The notes beneath the pieces were generated by a model, which saw only the letters and a program-made list of their open reading frames with translations, ran no database searches and was not told the DNA's origin. The position numbers and the translations under genes are program-made. Shown in pieces: positions 56,646 through 64,000 of a DNA stretch of 64,000 bases. The first letter of the stretch is position 1. Each line of letters starts with the position of its first letter. This DNA comes from Marasmius tenuissimus (Eukaryota; Basidiomycota; Agaricomycetes; Agaricales; Marasmiaceae). The stretch covers positions 4,154,001 through 4,218,000 of the forward strand of contig JAQOTA010000054.1 of NCBI GenBank assembly GCA_029532415.1, read 5' to 3'.

Positions 56646-57971
56646 ATGGCTATGTCATATCAGCAAGCACAGGCGGAAGGCCTCGTTCTTCGACATCCTG
56701 AAAACTTGGGACTTCATCGGGAAATTTCTCTTGATATGGCTGTCCAAATGCTCTTACGCGCTCCTGGGATGTCACAAAACGTTCCTTACAGTTGGACGTA
56801 CATAGATAGACCTATGGGTGAGTTCAAGCCTTATTTTCCGCGCATGTTACAGGCCGTTCATCCCGTTTCAGAGGGCCAGCTCTACCTGTTATGCATGGCA
56901 CAGAACGTACCATTCCCAGTCGACGGAATAAGGTGGCAAGAGCAGGAAACCAGATTCAACATGCCAGCTGACAACTCGAATCAACGCGTACGTGATCCAC
57001 CCATCACAGAGAAGACACCATCTCATCCATCGAATTGCAGGAACTAGAAGTCCACGAAATCAAGTTTGGCTTCATCCCAGGCTCAGACGATACCAACGCG
57101 TGGCGTGTGCGCAGACGGTTCCGCCTTACCAGGGGCGGTATGTCCTCCCTCTGGATAGTCCACTACACGCGTGGAAACGGCGCCCCCATAATACCATCTT
57201 TCATGAACCAACCGGTTCGCCCGTATCCTCTACGACACATCAATGAACCAGCACTGTTCATCGCGGGAGAGAAGATGGGTCAAAAGGTCTACCCTCCAGG
57301 GGCTGTTCCTCCACAGGGTGGGGGTCGTGGGGGACCGGGAGGGCCAGGTCCAGGGCCAGGAATGCCTGGGGCTCCTGGGATGCCGATGAATATGCACCAA
57401 CAACAGGCGATGTTGGCGCAGCAGAATAATAGGATGGACATGATGGAAGCTAGAAGAGACCAGAGAGCGCGTACTGGAAGTACAGCGGCTGTGAGATACT
57501 TTTTGTCGTCTTTTGCGATTCTTGTGTTTGCTGACAAACGAACGTATTACTAGCGGCCACCGCCGATGATGGAAGAGGACTCTGGAGACGAAGGAGAGAC
57601 GATATCAACGAAGCACCTCGCGCTGACGCGGTATAAGCGTAACCATGACTTGATGAATGAAGTTTTCATGCAGGCTGCTTTCGGTGCGCTTCATTTCTTT
57701 GCGTGCGTCTGTTTCCCATTGGCTGACTCCCTCGGCTTCAAGGCGAAAAAAACAAACCTCCACCTCCCTCGCCGTTTTCGAACTTTAACAAGGAAGAACT
57801 CGAAGAGCAAACGGTAGGTTACGCTAGTGTCTCAAGATCCTTTGCATATGACTGAAGAATCTTCAGGCGAAGCTCAACGCTGAAATAGAAGCCTTACAAG
57901 CTCGTTCCCAAGAGCGCAAATCAAAACGGCTGACCGGGGACATATCCATGTCGGCACCGCTTTCCGTGTAG
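56646..57971 (+). CDS. ssr4: Ssr4-like SWI/SNF and RSC complex subunit
   Basis: Subunit of fungal chromatin-remodelling complexes. The conserved N-terminal domain starts MSYQQAQAEGLVLRHPENL, continues LLRAPGMSQNVPYSWTYIDRP, then EGQLYLLCMAQNVPFPVDGIRW, EVHEIKFGFIPGSDDTNAWRVRRRFRL and a partly Gly/Pro-rich stretch near 57290-57380. Later exons encode acidic MMEEDSGDEGE, HLALTRYKRNHDLMNEVF, and a coiled tail ending GDISMSAPLSV. Introns are at 56818-56871, 56998-57040, 57491-57553 and two more nearer the end. The ATG at 56646 is the one before the domain; an in-frame ATG at 56511 would add a poorly conserved lead. Intact. Confidence 0.85.
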
Positions 57972-58413
57972 CACCTTCCATCTCTTTGTTGTTCATGTAT
58001 GTATGTATCGTTATGGATTCTTTTACCACCATCGCTCATTGTCTCCCAAACGCGTTTATGTGTCGTGCGGTTACCCAGTATCGTGATGGTGCTTTGACCC
58101 TCTTGCCTATCGTATAAAGTGATTGGTGGTTGGGAGGGATCTTATCGCCAAATTTTCTCCCCGTATACCGACTCTACCAAACGTTTGAAACCTTGAAGCT
58201 TCTATGGTTGCCCGCCCCGAGTTACTATCCTCGAGTGATGCACTCCCCGAGCGTGTTGCATACGGTACATATACCGCCACTCTCATACCACTCACTCGGA
58301 ACGGCACGGACGAAATCGCTGGCATCCCTCTTCTCGAACCACACCCTTCGTTCGCCCGCACCTCTATGGTATGCATTATCTTTCACGAAACCCGCTTATC
58401 TGAAGTCTGACAT
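57972..58413. other. Intergenic
   Basis: Ssr4 3' flank and F-box gene promoter. No further gene. Confidence 0.4.
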
Positions 58414-60054
58414 ATGCCACTCAAGTTCCCACCGGCCAATGACATACCCACGACACTGACTTCACGGAGTTGGTCCTTCGTCCCACCAATAACGCGCCTC
58501 CCAGACAAAATCCTATCCTACATCTTCATCTTGGCCCACTACCGCGACGAACCTCCCTCATCCGAGTTCACCAACATGAACCCATTTCACGGGGGCGCCT
58601 TCCCCTGGATCCTCAGCACCGTATGCCTCAGGTGGCTTCTCATCGCGATTACCACCAAAGAACTGTGGCAGAAGATCTCCGTATGCACGGAAGCGGAGTA
58701 TTTCTCTCAGATCTGGCCTAATGGAGGAGCATTACGGAAATGGGTGTCGTTTGCGGTGAACAGGCCACCAGGGTTTGGGTTGGATGTTTACTTGAAGACT
58801 CCAAAGTCGGAGTTTTCATCTCTGGATACGGAGGTTGTGATTATGCTCCTCGAACATGCTCGGTATTTCCGCACGTTACGGTTGGAATGTCCTCCTCATG
58901 GATTGGAGGTTTTCGCGATGAAAGGTGTCGATGTGCCGTTGCTGGAGGCTCTTCACGTTTCGTTTCCCTGTGGGGATGACGAGGAGACTCGTCGCCGGGA
59001 TGTTTGGCTGGAGGAAGCTCGACAGCGGTACCACAGTAACCCTAGATGGTTATTCAGGTCCTGTCCACGGCTCAAATTTGTTCATATCGAAGAGATGTGC
59101 CTCCCTTTCATTGTCTTCTCGATACCATTCGATCAGTTGGATACCCTCCACCTCACCTATTGTTCGTTCCCTCACGAATGGGTCAAATGGGGAATCGCGA
59201 CGATTTTCTGCGCCGGGTCCGCGAGGTCCGTACGTATAGACCTCCATCAATCAGTATACAGCGCCAGAGATCGTGAAGCGCTCCTGGGGACCAGACTATG
59301 CAACTCTTCTATCGAAAAGTTGGAGTATCGTGCCCCCAAGGACGATATTTTCCACGTTCCCAACACCCCCAACGAACGTTCGGTGCACATCTTCGACCGC
59401 CTCATTCTACCCAACTTGAAAGAGCTCATCATACGGGATGATGCCCATCCCGGTTCATTCTACGCTTGTCTCGATTTGGTCGGCCGTTCCAATGCTTCCC
59501 TCACACGGCTGACGATATACGGCGTACTATGGCGCGACCGGTCCCTGCACCAATTTTTCTATTTCTTCGGGCACGTTCAGAGTACCCTCGAATCGCTCAC
59601 CTTGGGCGTCAACCCCTCAGAAGCAGTGTCAAGGTTTAAAACTTTCGACTTCATCTATTCATATGCTTTACCACGTTTGAAAGAACTCAGGTTCGTTATA
59701 CGACCAGCAACCCAGTGCACACGTCTCGGAAACTACCTTCGTTCGAATCGAGAAAAGTTCCTTCGAAACCTTCTTAACATCGTCTCTACTCGATGGGTTG
59801 TACCTATGGGTTATAGAGGTTTTGGAGGGTATCGAAAGAAGAGTACTTTGCCTACTCCGCCGACCCCCTTGGAGCAGTGCACTATCTGCTTCCATACCAG
59901 CGATTTCGACGTTGAAGTGATTCGGGAGTCGATCTTGAGGGATTTCGATCGGGGGAATGTGAAGGTGTTGTTGGAGCGCGTGGAAGATGAGGCGGGCCTT
60001 GCGGTGTATGGATGTGAGGAGGTTCTGAGCAGTGAGACATTTGCTGCGTTGTGA
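58414..60054 (+). CDS. F-box protein (Agaricomycete type)
   Basis: Single-exon protein of 546 residues. After a short lead comes the F-box-like PPITRLPDKILSYIFILAHY, followed by WILSTVCLRWLLIAITTKELWQKISV, the usual continuation of these proteins. The rest is leucine-rich with regularly spaced strands (LKFVHIEEMCLPFIVFS, LDTLHLTYCSFP, LKELIIRDD), expected to form the substrate-binding repeat arc. It differs clearly from the two F-box genes at 35-39 kb, so it is not part of that tandem pair. Skp1 binding and ubiquitin-ligase recruitment are inferred from the domain; the target is unknown. Confidence 0.8.
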   Translation: MPLKFPPANDIPTTLTSRSWSFVPPITRLPDKILSYIFILAHYRDEPPSSEFTNMNPFHGGAFPWILSTVCLRWLLIAITTKELWQKISVCTEAEYFSQIWPNGGALRKWVSFAVNRPPGFGLDVYLKTPKSEFSSLDTEVVIMLLEHARYFRTLRLECPPHGLEVFAMKGVDVPLLEALHVSFPCGDDEETRRRDVWLEEARQRYHSNPRWLFRSCPRLKFVHIEEMCLPFIVFSIPFDQLDTLHLTYCSFPHEWVKWGIATIFCAGSARSVRIDLHQSVYSARDREALLGTRLCNSSIEKLEYRAPKDDIFHVPNTPNERSVHIFDRLILPNLKELIIRDDAHPGSFYACLDLVGRSNASLTRLTIYGVLWRDRSLHQFFYFFGHVQSTLESLTLGVNPSEAVSRFKTFDFIYSYALPRLKELRFVIRPATQCTRLGNYLRSNREKFLRNLLNIVSTRWVVPMGYRGFGGYRKKSTLPTPPTPLEQCTICFHTSDFDVEVIRESILRDFDRGNVKVLLERVEDEAGLAVYGCEEVLSSETFAAL

Positions 60055-60517
60055 GGCACAGACAGGGGAGGAAGGAGGGATGATTATAGACGATCGAGGA
60101 TGTCGGGTCTATGCCTCAGTTTTGAGGTGTAGGGCTGGGCTGAGGTGACTATCCTTCCGAGCACCAGGGGGTTTTGACGCTGTCCTGTGCGCTCCAACCC
60201 TCGGCCCATACCGACACGCACGCCTTCCCCGTTTACCAATGTACCCGCTCGAGAGTCCTTGTCCATGTTTATCGTCCTCGACCATGTTGATGTCTCGAGC
60301 GGAGGCCTCCTTTCTCACCGCTACTTACACCTCCGAGTTCCTCAGGGGTCGAAACTGTCTTGCGGCAGTACCCACTGAACGTGTATAAAAGCTAATGCAT
60401 TGCACCAATAAACTTCAGCTTCAGCTCTACCTCTCCTACCTCTCATCTCTCCAGCATCCCTCGGCCTTCTAACCCTCGGCATCTATCCATCTTCTTCTCA
60501 ATACCCACACATTCATA
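60055..60517. other. Promoter region of the cysteine-rich gene
   Basis: A TATAAAA box at 60384-60390 lies 128 bases before the start, and CT-rich sequence typical of fungal core promoters runs from about 60410 to 60510. Confidence 0.5.
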
Positions 60518-61282
60518 ATGCGTGCTGTCTTCATTCTCTGCGCTATTGCTGTTTCTTCCGGTAAGCTGACTTTCACTCTCACTGTACCTTATTCTGTACT
60601 GACTGCGCTCTAGTCGTTGCCAGCAGATTGCCGCGTCAGGAAGAGGAACACGACGGCAGCTCCACTACGCACGCCGGCACTGAGACCACTACCGCCTCGA
60701 CTGGAAATGGTACTCCCGTCGCTACCGACCCTTGTGTCAACGTCTGCAACATTGCTTCCAGCATCTACAGCGTGAGCTTCCCCTCTGAGCTCATCGTATC
60801 GGCCCACAACTAACTGTTTCGATTTTCTTCAGTCTTGCCACGAGCAATCCAACTCCCTCGCTTGTTTCTGTACACAGACTAGCATCGACGGTCTCAGCGA
60901 ATGTGCCGCCTGCAGAGACCAACAAGCCACTGCAGAAACCAGAGCCGAGGCTGAAGCCATCAAGGAAAGCGTTGGAGGAATCATCCAAGCCTGCCGTGCT
61001 TCCTCCATCTCCGTTGCACCACCTTCGAAGATCACCATCACGGCCACCGCGACTGTCACCAACCCAGGTCAGATCACTGCCCCTCCTGCTGCTAAGCTCC
61101 CTTCGTCTGTCAGCAAGGTTGCGAGTGCGAGTGGTAACAAGTCTGCCAGTGGAAGCAAGTCCGCTTCTGCTGGTACGACTAGCCCTTCTGGTGCTACGAG
61201 GTCGAGTGGGAATGGAGCCTCTGGGCTTGATGTGAGCCTTGCGGGACTTGTTGGTGCGGGTGCTCTTGCGCTCTTCATCTAA
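60518..61282 (+). CDS. Secreted, probably GPI-anchored eight-cysteine protein (CFEM-like)
   Basis: Three exons (60518-60560, 60614-60771, 60833-61282) give 216 residues. A signal peptide (MRAVFILCAIAVSSVVAS) is followed by a threonine-rich spacer and a domain with eight cysteines: DPCVNVC, SSCHEQ, LACFC, SECAAC and QACRASS. The spacing resembles that of CFEM domains, but the conserved aspartate that binds heme iron is not evident, so this is CFEM-like at best. The second half is Ser/Ala/Gly/Lys-rich, likely glycosylated, and ends in a hydrophobic tail (SLAGLVGAGALALFI) typical of GPI anchoring. It would sit on the cell surface. Function unknown. Confidence 0.78.
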
Positions 61283-63416
61283 GGGGGTTGGAAGGCATAC
61301 GCCGGGTATTTATTGGGATATATATTGGGACTACATAGGATTTTCTTTTGGGCTTTATAATGGGAGAGTAGCGGTATCTGAACACGCATTATGTCGCGAC
61401 TTCGGGCGTTCTACCTGATACAGTACTTACATACGATCTGAATCCGGTTGATGCAATTTTCAGAATGACGTAAGCTCAAGGAGGCGCCGGACTTGCTTTT
61501 CTTGATCTAGATCTCTCTCCTATCTAGCCGCCTACGCGACCGCGGTACCTACCTCAGGCAAGAGCAAGAGTTTTTAAATCAGCAAATAGGAAGTGTAGAC
61601 CTTCGTAGCCGGCTCAAAAGTTCCCATTTTTTACTCAAGTCCCTTGGCTTTGGCCCTTAGTTCCATCCTCAAGTTTACTCGAATAGTTTTGCGGTGAAGG
61701 TTCTTCCTGTCGTACTAGTGCTTATTACACGGGGCCAGATTCATCTTGATAGCAGCTCGTGACTCTTCGAGTTTTGGTGTATATAAGACGGATGAATCTC
61801 AGGTAATCCTCGAACACATCAGTACAATCGTGGGTTTCACTGGCCTTCAGTACCAGGTTTTTGCTCCGCCATGATTCGCAACCGCTCCGAAAACCATATT
61901 TTGTCTTCATGGCGGGACTGTAACATCAATAGCGGCTTCGGGAGCTTGACCATTAACAACTGGATGGCGCGATTGGGGACAGGAAACGAAGAGTCGGAGT
62001 ATGAAGAGGCGAGTGTCAAAGATGTTGTTCTTGGCTGTGCTACACGCTCACTTTGATTGAATCTTGTAGTACAGCGTATACAAGTGTGATGACATTTAAC
62101 TCTTCGATACTTCACGAAATGTACATGTTTGACCCGAAGGAACGGGGGGTAGTAATGGAACGCGAGCGGTGGAAGAGCGAAGGCAGGGACGCCCCGGAGG
62201 TACGCATCCGCAATTCCTGATCAAGCGTGTTTTGAACGACTAACCACATCGTGCCAGATGTGGAAACAAAGCTTTGCGGAGCATACTGAACACTTGTACG
62301 TTTCGGGCCCATTTGTTCTGCTCCTCTCTCTCCTTCTGTCCCGTCGACATCGGACAGACAAGTCTCTCAATATCTCCAGTGGCGTGAGGAAATAGCCTAA
62401 GACTAGGAGATACTCGGGACTTGGACCTTAATATTTGATCTCGAGCTTTCTTACCCCCCTCCCGCGGAAGTTATGCGCCAACGATTCGGATTCAATCCGA
62501 GTCAAAGTTTCACTTCAACAACGACGGCCTCAACGGGCTGACCCCTCTGACCCAGATCCTCGAGCTATCTCAGCCTATAAGAGTCGAATCTGCTCGGTAA
62601 TCTCTAACAGGAGAAATCATTGACTTCTCGTGAGTCTGCCTGACAATCTTTAGGCTCAAACGACAATTGTGGCTCGGTGGCCACCCAATACCCCTGTGTG
62701 TCATCTCTAATATCCACTCACTTCATATATATGTATACGGTCCTCAGCTCGCCGGTCACTCTCTATTCAACAGCCCTTGCATTTCGAATGTCAAGCGAGC
62801 GAATGCCGCTGTGTGGTAGTCGACGGTCTCAGGAACGGAGAAAACAGCCCCAGAAGAGTCTCTTTCACCTTGATGATTTAGCGTCAAGAGGAGCCATTCG
62901 TATAGGTCTCAAACGTCGAATATTTTATCGCAAGTCTACACCATGTTCCAGTCGTGATAACCAGAACCCCGTCTCTGAGATCTGACGTGCTTACGAGTCA
63001 CGACAGCCTAGTCTCGCTTGCGTGGGGTTTTGACACATAGTAGTGTCAAACTCAGGATTGACTACTTCTGGGAAACTGCACGTATCCTGTTCTACAAAAA
63101 AAGCTCTGTGCACTGCAAACTCACAACCCTGCAGTTGAGAGCCACGAGAAGGCTCCGATGTGACTTTCGAAGACACTCAAGACCTTGGTCCAGTTCGAAC
63201 TTTGCTCCTTCTGCGCTACCTGCAACGGTCGGAGCTCGTGTAGACCCGATTTGTCGTTTCACTTCATCTGCAACCGAATTACGGGCAAAACGGTGGGAAG
63301 CGGGAGCAACATTCTCTCAGTTTACATTAACAGGTTTCGAGAACTCTTGGCGCCTCACCTCCAAAGCTATAAAAGCACCTCAACAATCCCAGTTCTTCAT
63401 CGACCCTACATTCACC
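61283..63416. other. Gene-free stretch of 2.1 kb
   Basis: Many short overlapping frames on both strands, none with a recognised domain or consistent introns. The right end holds the TATAAAA box at 63368-63374. Confidence 0.5.
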
Positions 63417-63733
63417 ATGCGTTTCACTGCTATTGCATTCGTGCTCGCCGCGGTCGGCTTCGTTGCTGCCAACCCTCTTGTCCCTCGGAAGCCGGGAGAT
63501 CGTTAGTATCGTTCCGCTCCTCCCATGCTCTGAATGCCGACTGACGACCGCTGTCTGTCTGCGAATAGCTTGCAGCCATGACAAAGTGAGTGACAATCAT
63601 CTCTTCTACGCATCCAATGTACTCATATAGTCACTCATTCAGCCATGTACATCTTAACCTTGACCATAAGCCCTCAGTCTACTTACCATTTTTTACTCGT
63701 GTTTTAGGCAAAGGCAAAGGAGAACTCTGCTGT
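63417..63733 (+). CDS. Small secreted protein (5' part; 3' end uncertain)
   Basis: ATG at 63417 opens a clear signal peptide, MRFTAIAFVLAAVGFVAANPLVP. An intron in RKPGD is followed by the small exon PCSHDK, then an exon beginning at about 63709 that reads AKAKENSAVEVSEKP. The stop codon cannot be fixed, because a further GT donor follows this exon. TATAAAA at 63368-63374 is about 45 bases upstream. The product is a short secreted peptide of unknown function. Confidence 0.55.
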
Positions 63734-64000
63734 GGAAGTGTCGGAAAAGCCACGTAAGCACCCCGCTTGTCTCCCAAAGATTGATACTCACGTCCCGGAC
63801 GCTATAGCTGTATGGTGGCGGACTTTTGCATCAACTAAGAACGAAGTTAGAATAGCGGGAGAGGCCCTATGGAGTGCGGGGTTTTGTGAAACAATCGATC
63901 GGCATTTGATACAATCCAGAATAAATCGGTTTACTTGTGTTTGTTCGTGATTTCTGAGTTGGTATACCGCCTTACTCGAACAGTACCGCCCTGTCCGCAA

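Noticed and set aside
1..64000. CRISPR arrays, operons or ribosome-binding sites
   Set aside because: Not expected in this intron-rich fungal genome, and no regularly spaced repeats were seen.

Overview
The window comes from a filamentous basidiomycete, most likely a wood- or litter-decaying member of the Agaricomycetes. The evidence is threefold: genes are rich in short introns (about 50-70 bases, GT-AG, often split codons); the gene content is typical of such fungi (two AA9 lytic polysaccharide monooxygenases, an unspecific peroxygenase, a tannase/feruloyl esterase, a P450, F-box/leucine-rich proteins, a MYND-finger protein and a basidiomycete-type seven-helix membrane protein); and there are fungal tRNA and non-autonomous DNA transposon structures. 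The species cannot be named from the sequence. Exon joins were worked out by eye from splice signals and family conservation, so multi-exon coordinates run from start to stop codon with introns inside.

Layout. 1-2975: no gene I can support; an intron-bearing tRNA-Ser(AGA) follows at 2976. 3.9-5.6 kb: secreted tannase/feruloyl esterase with a frame problem. 5.9-7.5 kb (-): seven-helix membrane protein. 7.5-12.8 kb: gene-poor, with a tRNA-like sequence and a 369-bp MITE. 12.9-25.6 kb: an oxidative and secretory stretch with D-amino-acid oxidase, P450, serine carboxypeptidase, paralogue A of an unknown family, a hAT-type MITE and a peroxygenase. 27.0-32.4 kb: thioredoxin with a WCPPC site, divergent from the beta-COP housekeeping gene. 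32.9-34.3 kb (-): paralogue B, interrupted by a stop codon. 34.9-39.0 kb (-): two tandem F-box/LRR genes separated by a long foldback hairpin. 40.4-42.8 kb: 14-helix-type MFS transporter. 43.7-46.1 kb (-): MYND-finger gene, then a second hAT-type MITE and a decayed copy of the MYND gene's first exon. 48.2-48.7 kb (-): classical thioredoxin. 49.5-50.3 kb: basic disordered protein. 50.5-53.4 kb (-): tandem AA9 LPMO pair. 54.5-55.2 kb (-): macrodomain protein. 56.6-58.0 kb: Ssr4-like chromatin-remodelling subunit. 58.4-60.1 kb: F-box protein. 60.5-61.3 kb and 63.4 kb: small secreted or GPI-anchored proteins.

How the genes fit together. Housekeeping genes (beta-COP, Ssr4, macrodomain, thioredoxins) are interspersed with secreted degradative enzymes (tannase, carboxypeptidase, peroxygenase, LPMOs) and with recently duplicated or decaying families. 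No clear biosynthetic cluster is visible: there is no polyketide, peptide or terpene core enzyme. The most notable structures are the inverted A/B paralogue pair sharing a promoter palindrome, with B broken by a stop; the three structurally complete MITE-like elements; the hairpin between the F-box duplicates; and the LPMO pair that differs by one GC-AG intron.
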